This document shows positions 26,860 to 36,059 of a DNA stretch of 64,000 nt, piece after piece. Origin of the DNA: Burkholderiaceae bacterium. Lineage in GTDB: Bacteria > Pseudomonadota > Gammaproteobacteria > Burkholderiales > Burkholderiaceae_B. The notes beneath the pieces are model-generated. The model ran no database searches. It was not told the DNA's origin and saw only the letters and a list, made by a program, of their open reading frames with translations. The translations under genes and the position numbers were made by a program. The stretch is taken from positions 18,451-82,450 of the forward strand of contig JADZBO010000261.1 in assembly GCA_020851995.1 (NCBI GenBank), given 5' to 3'. The stretch's first letter is position 1. Every line of letters starts with the position of its first letter.

Positions 26860-29718
26860 TCAGGTAGTCTTCGGGTTGGAGGCACGATAGTGCTCAACCC
26901 AAGTACGGAACTCTGCGGCCGGCAACGGTTTGGTGAACAGATAGCCCTGTGCCTGGCGGCAGCCCATACGCTTGAGTTGTTCCATGATATCGGCACTCTC
27001 GACGCCTTCGGCGATCGTCATCAGTTTCAGCGCGTGCGCGATTTCAATGATGGCCTGTACGATGGCCCGGTCCTCAGCGTCCGTGGGAAGATTTCCAATG
27101 AACGACTTGTCGATTTTAAGTTTATTGATTTTCAGGTTCTTCAGGTAGGAAAGGCTGGAGTACCCGGTACCAAAATCATCGATAGAAATCTGAATACCCC
27201 GCTCTTCCCACCGTTCGAGGATATCGGTCACCGCGGACGCACCTTGCAGCAAGATGGACTCGGTGAGTTCGAGTTCGAGAGATTGCGGATTCAGATTGTG
27301 ATGGAATAACGCCTCGTAGACCTCCTGTTCGACGCGCCCCTGACGGAACTGAACCGCAGAGAGATTCACCGCATAAACGATCCCGGCAAGACCGTCCGCC
27401 TCCCACGCTTTCGCCTGCCGGCACACCTCGTTCAAAACCCAGCGCCCGATCTCGGCAATCAGACCGCTTTCCTCGGCCACGCCGATAAACCTGTCGGGCA
27501 TGGTCAGATCAGCACCCGGACGAGCCCAGCGCAGCAATGCCTCAGCGCCGACAATTTTGCCCGAAATCAGGTCGATCTGTGGTTGATAATGAATGACAAA
27601 TTCGCTTCGTTCGATTGCCAGCTTGAGCCCATCCCGGGTGTTCGTGAAGGTGGCGGCAACCGCGTTCATGTGGGGCTCAAAGAATCGGTAGTGATTCGGC
27701 CCGCCCAGCTTGGCTGCCGACAACGCGGCATCCGCATTGCGCAACAGGGTGTCACTACTGTCGCCATCCTGTGGGTAGACAACTATGCCGATCGAAAATG
27801 ATTCCGCTAACTGCAGGCCCTCGACTTCATAGGGAGCCGCCAGATACGCGAGGACGCTATCGCAATAAGCGGCAATGTCGCTCAGCGATGCGACGTCGTC
27901 CACCACCACCATGAACTCATCGCCCAACAGACGCGAAAGGGTGTGGCCTGGACGCATGAAACTATTCAACCGGTCTCCCACCGCCTTGATGAGCGCATCG
28001 CCCACGGCGTGGCCGTGAGTTTCATTGGTGTACCTCAACTTATTCAGATCAATGTGAAGGAGGCAAACACTGGCTCTGCGCGCGTGCGCGGCGGCAATGA
28101 CCTGGTCCAGATGCTCGACTGCAGACGTCTTGTTCGGCAACCCAGTCAAGGGATCACGATAGGCCAGAAACCGGATCCGCTCGATCGCTTTCTTTTGCGC
28201 GGTAATGTCGGTCAACACCACATGGAGTCGCTTTTTACGATTTTCTTCGATCGCCGTCAGTGACACATGAACCGTAAACGCCTCACCATTCAGACGCAGA
28301 TGCTCCCATTCAAAATCGTTTGAACCATTGGCAAGCGCGCTGCGCTCGAACTCGTTGCTTCTCTGCGAACTAAGGGAACCATCGGGTTGCCGTTCCGGAG
28401 AAAGGTCCTTTGCTGACTCTCCGATCAGCTGATCGAAGGATTTCATTCCGAACAATTTGAGCGTTGCCCAATTCGCGGCAATGATGCGACCGTCCTCAAC
28501 AAGGTAGGTTGGCTGACGACTGTGCTCGAAAAGTCCGCGAAATCGTTCCTCACTCTGACGCAACTCCACCTCGGCACGATCACGCTGGTCGAGCATCGCG
28601 TTGAGCTGCGTTGATATATTCCGGAGTTCCGTCGGGCCACGCGGCGTTGCCCGCACATCGACAGCGCCACGGCTGACACTTTTCATGACATCGGAAATCG
28701 CTTCGACCGGCAGTGCGAGACGCCGTGCAAACCAGGCGGTGCTCAATCCGACGATAGTCACCAACGCAAGCACCCACAGAATGCGTTTCACGACAATGGC
28801 AATCAGCGGACCGCGCACGGCGGCCTCTTCAATCGAGGCAAAGGCGATCCAGTCCGTGCTCTCGATCGGTGAAAACGTGTAGTAACTACTCTCGCCACGG
28901 CTGTTCAATCCAAGGACATGCCCTTCACGATCCTTGAGCATGGCGCGGAACGACTGCGAGTCAACCTTGGAGCCGACCGTCGTCGCCCGATCGTGGGAGA
29001 CCGCAATCACGGTGCCATCACTATTGACAATGCCAACTGAGATCGCGGCGGAGAGATCGTCTCTGGACACGTGTGGCTGATAGTTCGACAAATCGACTGA
29101 CGTCGCAACCGCCCCATTGAACTGACCGGCCTCATCAAACAGCGGATACGCAAGCGTCGAGACCCAACGGCCCGTCACGAAGCCCTTGGCTGGCTTTCCG
29201 GCGATAAATCTCGGGTTGCGGGAAAGTTCGGCAAAAAAGTATTTCTGGTCCGGTCCCTTTGCGGTTTCCGGCGTAATCGGTGCGACGCTACAAACCAGGC
29301 GGCCATCGACATCCAGCGTGAACACGTTCGCATAGGCCGGCTGGAGCTTTTTGACCTCTGCCAATACCGGATCGCAACGCTTCGGATCAAGCCGACGGAC
29401 CTCGGGGCGCTTCGACAATTCGGCGAGGATGTGCTTTGCCCCCGACAGAAACTGATCGGTTTGCACGACTGTCGTCGCCAGCACGGTGCCGGTCATACGG
29501 TAGGCGTCTTCGGTAGCAGACCGATACCGCTGAACCGTGTCGTACGCCAACGCAACAATCAGCGCCAACAGCGGCAGGGAAACCAGCCCGAAGAGCGACC
29601 ACCGGATGGGGTGTCCTTTGCCCCGACCCGCCTCGAACTGGGTGTTGTGAGTCGGATGCACTCGGGACTCCGTCAAATTTTTATATATTTTTATAATTTC
29701 TTCATGGTAACGCAACAC
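26860..29718 (-). CDS. Membrane-bound Cache/HAMP-PAS-GGDEF-EAL signalling protein, predicted c-di-GMP phosphodiesterase
   Basis: Degenerate RLLGDEF in GGDEF domain; EALLRW, NLSAVQF, ELTES, DDFGTGYSSL, KIDKSFI, AEGVES, QGYLFTKP intact EAL motifs. Confidence 0.92.
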   Translation of the reverse strand: MLRYHEEIIKIYKNLTESRVHPTHNTQFEAGRGKGHPIRWSLFGLVSLPLLALIVALAYDTVQRYRSATEDAYRMTGTVLATTVVQTDQFLSGAKHILAELSKRPEVRRLDPKRCDPVLAEVKKLQPAYANVFTLDVDGRLVCSVAPITPETAKGPDQKYFFAELSRNPRFIAGKPAKGFVTGRWVSTLAYPLFDEAGQFNGAVATSVDLSNYQPHVSRDDLSAAISVGIVNSDGTVIAVSHDRATTVGSKVDSQSFRAMLKDREGHVLGLNSRGESSYYTFSPIESTDWIAFASIEEAAVRGPLIAIVVKRILWVLALVTIVGLSTAWFARRLALPVEAISDVMKSVSRGAVDVRATPRGPTELRNISTQLNAMLDQRDRAEVELRQSEERFRGLFEHSRQPTYLVEDGRIIAANWATLKLFGMKSFDQLIGESAKDLSPERQPDGSLSSQRSNEFERSALANGSNDFEWEHLRLNGEAFTVHVSLTAIEENRKKRLHVVLTDITAQKKAIERIRFLAYRDPLTGLPNKTSAVEHLDQVIAAAHARRASVCLLHIDLNKLRYTNETHGHAVGDALIKAVGDRLNSFMRPGHTLSRLLGDEFMVVVDDVASLSDIAAYCDSVLAYLAAPYEVEGLQLAESFSIGIVVYPQDGDSSDTLLRNADAALSAAKLGGPNHYRFFEPHMNAVAATFTNTRDGLKLAIERSEFVIHYQPQIDLISGKIVGAEALLRWARPGADLTMPDRFIGVAEESGLIAEIGRWVLNEVCRQAKAWEADGLAGIVYAVNLSAVQFRQGRVEQEVYEALFHHNLNPQSLELELTESILLQGASAVTDILERWEERGIQISIDDFGTGYSSLSYLKNLKINKLKIDKSFIGNLPTDAEDRAIVQAIIEIAHALKLMTIAEGVESADIMEQLKRMGCRQAQGYLFTKPLPAAEFRTWVEHYRASNPKTT

Positions 29719-29820
29719 GGGCCATAGGCGTCATCCATGCGTCTCAATTTCCGTTGGTCGTCGGCAACCTGTCGGACCGTCCACTCGTGAATGGATGCAA
29801 TCGCACTTTAGTGGTGCTCC

Positions 29821-29940
29821 CTGCTGTGGTTCTACCGGCTGTGGTTCTACCGGCTTTGGTACTACCTGCTTTGGTACTACCTGCTTTGGTACTACCTGCT
29901 TTGGTACTACCTGCCTTGGTACTACCGGCTGTTCTACTCC
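29821..29940. repeat. 15-bp tandem repeat, 8 units
   Basis: CTGCTTTGGTACTAC and variants repeated from 29821 to 29940. Confidence 0.95.
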
Positions 29941-30111
29941 CGGCTCACCCCGGAGCGTTAGTAGTTTGCCTCCCGCTGACTGACGCACAGTCACTCGAGG
30001 CTACAATCCTTGTGTCGTGCGCAACCCTGATAGCGTCAGATTCAGAATCGGTTTTCCGCACTGTACAAAATTCATGATGCGGTTTTCCGCATTGCACCAC
30101 ATCGCCAATTC

Positions 30112-30768
30112 ATGCCGGCCTTCAACAACGACTCATCAACCGAAGCGTCAATCGCACCAAAACGGTGGTTCTTGCCCCGACTGGCGCAACGCATCAGCCT
30201 CGTGCTCGCACTCTTCATGACATCGGCCATCGCGCAAACGCCTGCAGGCAAAGGCCAGATCGACGTCGTTCTGATCGGGGACTCGATTACCTGGGCGGGC
30301 AAGTGGGAATCCCGCTTCCCCGGTCTGCGACTCGTCAATCGCGCAGTGCCCGGCTACAAGACGACGGACGTGCTGTCTCAGCTGGACTCGACGATCGCGT
30401 TGCAGCCGAAAAAAGCCGTTCTGATGATCGGCATCAACGACCTGTTGAGCCTTGCACCAGTCGACCAGGTGTATGACGGTATCGCCGCCATTGTCCAACG
30501 CCTGCAGGCGGGCGGCATCCCGATCATCATGCTGGCAACGCTTGAATGCAGCCGACAATCCTGCGGGCAGGCGGTTGACTGGGTGCGGGAGCTCAACAGA
30601 AAACTGAAGGTTCTCGCACAGAAGGAAAAGATCCCCTTCATCGACCTGAATCCCAAATTCACCGACCCGGATAGTGGGTTGCTGCCCAAATACACCTGGG
30701 ACGGCCTGCACCTTTCAGAACCCGCCTATGTCATCTGGGCTGACGCGATCAGGCCTTATCTCAAATAG
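30112..30768 (+). CDS. SGNH/GDSL hydrolase family protein
   Basis: VVLIGDSITWAGKW block I, MIGINDLL block III, DGLHLSEPAY block V. Confidence 0.88.
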   Translation: MPAFNNDSSTEASIAPKRWFLPRLAQRISLVLALFMTSAIAQTPAGKGQIDVVLIGDSITWAGKWESRFPGLRLVNRAVPGYKTTDVLSQLDSTIALQPKKAVLMIGINDLLSLAPVDQVYDGIAAIVQRLQAGGIPIIMLATLECSRQSCGQAVDWVRELNRKLKVLAQKEKIPFIDLNPKFTDPDSGLLPKYTWDGLHLSEPAYVIWADAIRPYLK

Positions 30769-30887
30769 CGCAACCCGTGCAGGTCGCTCACGGGTTGGTC
30801 GAGTGGCTCGGATTGCATGGGTGGCTCCGGTCGAACAAGCCAACCGGCATTCCGAGCGATGAAGCAAACATGCGCGCTTCTGGTTAC

Positions 30888-31607
30888 TCAAGCTGCGACC
30901 GTGAGCCCCTTCACCGAATGCCGGGCGATCAGTTGGGCCACCAGGCCTGAGGACTTCGCCTCGTCGACAAACTGCTGCAGAAACGCATGCGCCTGCGCGC
31001 GCCCCTTGCGCACGCCGATCGACTGCTGAACTGCCGTGAAGCGCCCATCGAGCACTCGGGAACCCGGCAAGCGCTCAAGGTACGGAAACAAACCGGGCCG
31101 CAGGCTGGCCATCGCCTCAAGGCCGCCAGTGACAAAGGCATCAAAGGTGGCTTCGAAGCCCTCGGCATGGACCAGCGTGGCGTGATGAATATTGCGCTGC
31201 AACCAGAGATCGTAGGCGCTGCGTGCGGCCACCGCGATCCGATTGCCCGCGCGATCAACGTCCTCCACGCGCAGCAACGGCGATCCCGGTGGCACAAGGT
31301 AGGTGGCTTCGATTTCCACATAGGCCGTTGTGAAGTCAATGTGGAGGGCACGTGCGGGCTCCGCACCAATCAGCCCGATATCCCACGCGTCGCTGACGGC
31401 AGCATCAGCCAGCTCGCCGGGGGTTTCGAAAGGAACCAGTTCGAGCGGTACGCCGAGGCGATCCGCAATGGCGCGCGCGAGGTCGGGCGCCACACCTTGC
31501 GGCTCGCCATGCGCCCCCTTGCCGGTGACCAGCAAAAAATTGAGCAAGTTGATGCCTGCGCGAAGCTTGCCGGTTGGCGCCAGTTGCCGCACGATTTCAT
31601 TCTGCAT
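30888..31607 (-). CDS. Family 3 extracellular solute-binding protein-like domain protein, no evident signal peptide
   Basis: GVAPDLARAIADRLGVPLELVPFETPGELADAAVSDAWDIGLIGAEPARALHIDFTTAYVEIEATYLV. Confidence 0.8.
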   Translation of the reverse strand: MQNEIVRQLAPTGKLRAGINLLNFLLVTGKGAHGEPQGVAPDLARAIADRLGVPLELVPFETPGELADAAVSDAWDIGLIGAEPARALHIDFTTAYVEIEATYLVPPGSPLLRVEDVDRAGNRIAVAARSAYDLWLQRNIHHATLVHAEGFEATFDAFVTGGLEAMASLRPGLFPYLERLPGSRVLDGRFTAVQQSIGVRKGRAQAHAFLQQFVDEAKSSGLVAQLIARHSVKGLTVAA

Positions 31608-31620
31608 GATGCCCCATCCC

Positions 31621-31740
31621 CGTCTTTTCCTGAGCCGTCTTTTTCTGAGCCGTCTTTTTCTGAGCCGTCTTTTCCTGAGCCGTCTTTTCCTGAGCCTTCT
31701 TGTACAGAGCCGTCTTGTACATAGCCATCTTGTCCAGAGT
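31621..31740. repeat. 15-bp tandem repeat, 8 units, in divergent intergenic region
   Basis: CGTCTTTTTCTGAGC and variants, 31621-31740, last three units diverged. Confidence 0.95.
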
Positions 31741-31865
31741 CGTCTTGCGACCGCCTTCCGACGCGGCCAGCGCCATCTTAAGCGAATTGCCGGGTCCGCG
31801 TTGACAAACGCCAGGCCGCTGCCTACAGTGCCTGACAACCAATTCAAAGCAATGGGTTCAACCAA

Positions 31866-32975
31866 GTGGCCTCACAAGTGACAACCAAGGCAAGCACACC
31901 CTCGCCTTTTCTGGCGCTGCACGAAATCGTCGCCAAGGCACGTCAAAGGCTCAGCCACGATAACTGGGATTACATCGTCGGTGGCACCGAAACCGAAACC
32001 ACGGTCAACCGCAATCGAGCCGCGATCGACTCGCTGGCATTCGAGCCGCGTGTGCTGCGCGATGTCAGCAACATCCGCCTGGGCACCACGTTTCTGGGGC
32101 AGTCCCTGCGTCTGCCCCTGCTGCTCGCCCCCGTTGGAAGCCTAGAACTCTTCGCACCGGAATCGGCAGTTGCTGCCGCGCGCGCCGCAGCGCAATTCGG
32201 CATCGCGCACATGCTCAGTTCGGTCAGCGAGGTCGGGTTCGAGGCGGTCGCGCGGGAAGTACCCGAAGCGCTGCGTTTGTTTCAACTCTACGTCCATGGC
32301 GATCCTGCCTGGGTCGACGACATGGCGCAGCGGACGGTCGCCGCAGGCTTCAGCGCCTTTTGCCTGACGGTCGACAGCGCCTACTACAGCCGGCGCGAGC
32401 GCGACATCGCTAAACGCAATATCCGCCGCAGCGTCGTGCCTGGCCGGGAAAACCAGCCCAAACTGACCTGGCGCGACGTCGACCGACTGAAATCCAAGCT
32501 GCCGATACCGCTGATCCTCAAAGGCATCGCGACGCCACAAGACGCGGTGATCGCACTCGACCACGGTGTCGACATGATCTACGTGTCGAATCACGGGGGC
32601 AGACAGCTTGATCATGGACGCGGAACCCTCGATGTGCTGCCGGGGATCGCGCGGGCGGTCAATGGGCGCGCCAAACTGATCATCGACGGCGGTTTCAACC
32701 GCGGCACGGACATCGTCAAGGCGATCGCAGCCGGTGCCGACATGGTTGGGCTGGGGCGCATGCAGTGCTATGGTCTTGCCGCCGACGGCTCGGCCGGTGT
32801 CGTGCGGATGCTGGAACTGCTTGAAGCAGAAATGCACGCCTGTCTCGGTATGCTGGGCGTGAGTGCGCTGGACGAACTCAATCCGGAGTATCTCCATGCG
32901 ATTGCACCCGTCGGTCCAAGCCACGTCCTCAGCGCCTTCCCGTTGTTGGCGCTCGACGAAAAATCGTTCTACTAA
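31866..32975 (+). CDS. FMN-dependent alpha-hydroxy-acid oxidizing protein
   Basis: VSNHGGRQLDHGRGTLDVLPGIARAV, IIDGGFNRGTDIVKAIAAGADMVGLGRM. Confidence 0.92.
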   Translation: MASQVTTKASTPSPFLALHEIVAKARQRLSHDNWDYIVGGTETETTVNRNRAAIDSLAFEPRVLRDVSNIRLGTTFLGQSLRLPLLLAPVGSLELFAPESAVAAARAAAQFGIAHMLSSVSEVGFEAVAREVPEALRLFQLYVHGDPAWVDDMAQRTVAAGFSAFCLTVDSAYYSRRERDIAKRNIRRSVVPGRENQPKLTWRDVDRLKSKLPIPLILKGIATPQDAVIALDHGVDMIYVSNHGGRQLDHGRGTLDVLPGIARAVNGRAKLIIDGGFNRGTDIVKAIAAGADMVGLGRMQCYGLAADGSAGVVRMLELLEAEMHACLGMLGVSALDELNPEYLHAIAPVGPSHVLSAFPLLALDEKSFY

Positions 32976-33103
32976 ACGTGGTCTGCGTCAGGCGCCACGG
33001 AATAAAGTGAATGCCTCCCGTTTCAGGCTGCGGCGTGACGATACTACGCCTTCTCAAGCCTGAACTATCGCCCATTTGACGCGACTGCGGTACATTTGAC
33101 CGT

Positions 33104-33577
33104 ATGAAAAAGGCGCTTCTACTTCCCTTCCTCGCGTTTGCCCTGGTCGGATGCAACCAGTCGAAAGTTATCGATTTCTCGACACGAGCCTATGCGTGCC
33201 CCCGGGGTGCCAACCCCGGAACCTCGTGCAAGGGCCCGCTCGTCTTCGTGGGCAACCTCTACATCAGAGTCGACGAAACCGACTCGAGTGTTCAGATCCA
33301 CGCCGAACCAAAGGGTGACTCCGGTCTGTTAACCGCGGCTACCGTGCAATTTCCCAGTTGCAATATCCAGAATCGCCTGAACTGGTCATGCGACGAAGGA
33401 AACCTGATGACCGCCTACTACCGTTACATTATGCGCAACGGCGTCTTTCACGCGGACTGGGCCACGCCAGGCGATGCAGGAAAACTGCCAGTCGTTGCAA
33501 TCTCCGGCCCCATGCGCTGGCTCTATCGATTCGGTTTTAAAACGGCTGACTCCAAACTCCTTGCGCAGTCGCGGTGA
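33104..33577 (+). CDS. Putative lipoprotein of unknown function
   Basis: Signal peptide with lipobox (FALVGC); cysteine-containing 157-aa product. Confidence 0.65.
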   Translation: MKKALLLPFLAFALVGCNQSKVIDFSTRAYACPRGANPGTSCKGPLVFVGNLYIRVDETDSSVQIHAEPKGDSGLLTAATVQFPSCNIQNRLNWSCDEGNLMTAYYRYIMRNGVFHADWATPGDAGKLPVVAISGPMRWLYRFGFKTADSKLLAQSR

Positions 33578-33795
33578 ATCCAGACACCTGATTACGCCAC
33601 CGAGCGTCCCGTGCCGGATGCGGCATTTTTTTCACCGTCAGCCCCGTTGGCACGGATGCGCAACGCACTTGAGGCAAGTCGTCCCTTATTTCAGGCAGTG
33701 CGGGCCGGAACAGGCCGGATGATTCGCTCGAAACCGGTATCGAACACTGGAGGGTTTCCACAGAAAGTCGCGGCGACCTCCATTAAAATCGAACA

Positions 33796-34494
33796 ATGGT
33801 CAAAGAAAACAATCCACACAAACTCACCGAACTGTTCGAAAACAACCGGCAGTGGGTGGAATCGGTCACGGAGTCCGATCCGGACTATTTCCGTCGCCTG
33901 GTCGCACAGCAGTCGCCGCAATACCTGTGGATCGGCTGCTCCGACTCCCGGGTCCCGGCCAATCAGATCACCGGGCTTGCCCCGGGCGAGGTATTTGTTC
34001 ATCGCAACATCGCCAACGTGATCGTCCACACCGATCTCAACGCCCTGTCGGTCATCCAGTTCGCGATTGAGCAGATCAAGGTCAAGCACATCATTGTGGT
34101 GGGGCACTACGGATGCTCCGGCGTCAATGCCGCGCTCAACCAGTTGCGCGTTGGCCTGGCCGACAACTGGATCCGGCACGTGCGCGACGTCAGCGACAAA
34201 CACGGCACCTACCTTGGAAGCCTGAAACACCCCAAAGAGCGCCTGGACCGGCTCTGCGAGCTGAATGTCATCGAACAAGTCGTCAACGTCTGCCACACCA
34301 CCAGCGTGCAGGATGCCTGGGCGCGCCAGCAACCGCTTACGGTGCACGGCTGGGTTTACGGGCTGGAAGACGGCATTGCGCGCGACATGGGGATCAGCGT
34401 CGCAAACCCGGACGAGCTTGACCAGCGCTACAACGCCGTCGTGACTAAAAATTTCCACATGTCCGCAGCGCCGGAAACCGAAAGTTCCCTTTAA
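33796..34494 (+). CDS. can: Beta-class carbonic anhydrase
   Basis: LWIGCSDSRVPANQI and VVGHYGCSGVNAAL zinc/active-site motifs. Confidence 0.94.
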   Translation: MVKENNPHKLTELFENNRQWVESVTESDPDYFRRLVAQQSPQYLWIGCSDSRVPANQITGLAPGEVFVHRNIANVIVHTDLNALSVIQFAIEQIKVKHIIVVGHYGCSGVNAALNQLRVGLADNWIRHVRDVSDKHGTYLGSLKHPKERLDRLCELNVIEQVVNVCHTTSVQDAWARQQPLTVHGWVYGLEDGIARDMGISVANPDELDQRYNAVVTKNFHMSAAPETESSL

Positions 34495-34518
34495 CCGAAT
34501 CCACTTAAAATCCAGCGC

Positions 34519-35175
34519 ATGAACAAACCCGTCAAAATCGATTTCGTGTCCGACGTCGCATGCCCCTGGTGCGCGGTCGGACTTGGTGCGCTTGAGCAGG
34601 CGCTGGCAAACCTGGGCGACGAGGTGCAGGTCGAATTGCACTTCCACCCGTTTGAGCTCAATCCCGACATGCCCCCCGGCGGGCAGGATGTCATCGAGCA
34701 TCTGACCCAGAAATACGGAATGCCCGAGGAGCAGGTCCGCAAGAATCAGACTGCCATACGGGAGCGGGCGGCTGCCGTTGGAGTGACTTTTCACCCCGAA
34801 GGCCGAAAGCGCGTCTACAACACGTTCAACGCACACCGACTGATTCACTGGGCGGGCGTCGAGGCAGGCGCCGAGGCACAACGTCGCATCAAGAAGGAAC
34901 TCCTCGCGACTTACTTCACGCTGGCGATCAGCATGGATGATCCGGAAAACCTGATCGACGCAGTGCGGCGCGCAGGCCTTGACACCAAACGCGCGCGCGA
35001 AATTCTGACCAGCACTGAATTCGAAACCGAAACCCGGGCCAGCGAGCAGAAGTATCTGGGGCTGGGGATCAGTTCGGTCCCATCGCTGATTCTCAACGAC
35101 AAGTACCTGCTCCAGGGCGCGCAACCGGTCGAGTCGTTTGAACAGGCGTTACGCCAACTGGCCAGCGCCTCTTAA
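34519..35175 (+). CDS. DsbA family oxidoreductase (FrnE-like)
   Basis: DFVSDVACPWCAVGLGALEQAL; GISSVPSLILNDKYLLQGAQP. Confidence 0.92.
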   Translation: MNKPVKIDFVSDVACPWCAVGLGALEQALANLGDEVQVELHFHPFELNPDMPPGGQDVIEHLTQKYGMPEEQVRKNQTAIRERAAAVGVTFHPEGRKRVYNTFNAHRLIHWAGVEAGAEAQRRIKKELLATYFTLAISMDDPENLIDAVRRAGLDTKRAREILTSTEFETETRASEQKYLGLGISSVPSLILNDKYLLQGAQPVESFEQALRQLASAS

Positions 35176-35241
35176 GGGGTGTCCGGGAGTCAGGGGTTCG
35201 GAATCCGTGCATCCGCCCGGAATAAATCCACTTCGCTCGCG

Positions 35242-36042
35242 TCATTTCCCAGTCCAGACCGGCTTGCGCTTCTCCTGGAAGGCGGTAATGCCCTCGCGGG
35301 CGTCCTGGGTACTCGCCATGGACGGCACCATGACCTGCGCGTATTCCAGCGCGGACTCAACCGACATATCGCGCATCGCGTGAAAGGCCTGCTTGCCGAT
35401 GCGGATCGCGGTCGGTGACTTATCCAGGATTCTGCCCAGAAGCCACTCAAGCTTCTCGTCGAGATCGGCGCGGGGCACTGCGTAGTTCACCAGTCCGATT
35501 TCCAGCGCCTCCCGGGCGGTGTAGGGCTCCCCGGTGATGCACATTTCCATTAGTTTGCGCTCAGGAATGATCCGCAGCATGCTCGGCAGAATCATCATTG
35601 GAATCAGGCCGATCTTGGTTTCCGGCGTGCCGAACAAAGCGTCATCACTGGCGACAGCCATATCGCACGAGCAGAGGATGCCGATTCCGCCAGCCATCAC
35701 GTGACCATTGACACGCGCGATGATCGGCACACGGCACGACCGCATGCGTTTGAACAGATCGACAAGGTAGTGACGGGGCTGAGAATAGTCGACGTCGAAC
35801 GCACCGCCCTGCACGCCCTTCTGCAAATCAGCACCCGCGCAGAACGCCCGCACGCCTGCGCCCGTGATGACGACCGCGCGGCAATCGGGATTGTTGCCGG
35901 CAGCTTCAATCCCACGGTCAATCAGCACGACGACGTTTTCGTTGAGCGCGTTCCTTCTGTCGTCGCGGTTGATCGTGATCCATTGCACTGCGCCGCGCAT
36001 CTCGACCAGGACGGGTTGTTGCGTACTTTCTATCGTATTCAT
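35242..36042 (-). CDS. Enoyl-CoA hydratase/isomerase family protein
   Basis: VVITGAGVRAFCAGADLQK, IIARVNGHVMAGGIGILCSCDMAVAS, PETKIGLIPMMI. Confidence 0.9.
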   Translation of the reverse strand: MNTIESTQQPVLVEMRGAVQWITINRDDRRNALNENVVVLIDRGIEAAGNNPDCRAVVITGAGVRAFCAGADLQKGVQGGAFDVDYSQPRHYLVDLFKRMRSCRVPIIARVNGHVMAGGIGILCSCDMAVASDDALFGTPETKIGLIPMMILPSMLRIIPERKLMEMCITGEPYTAREALEIGLVNYAVPRADLDEKLEWLLGRILDKSPTAIRIGKQAFHAMRDMSVESALEYAQVMVPSMASTQDAREGITAFQEKRKPVWTGK

Positions 36043-36059
36043 TGCAGGGCTCCGCCGAT

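Noticed and set aside
29754-30077. 107-aa + ORF with (LVLPA)n
   Set aside because: No RBS or family support; it mostly translates the minisatellite. The minus-strand alternative is mentioned as a hypothesis only.
31608-31865. RLRKRRLRKRR extension of the SBP-like protein as real coding sequence
   Set aside because: It is the translated 15-bp intergenic repeat; the conserved domain begins near the internal ATG at 31607 and the extension is not a signal peptide.
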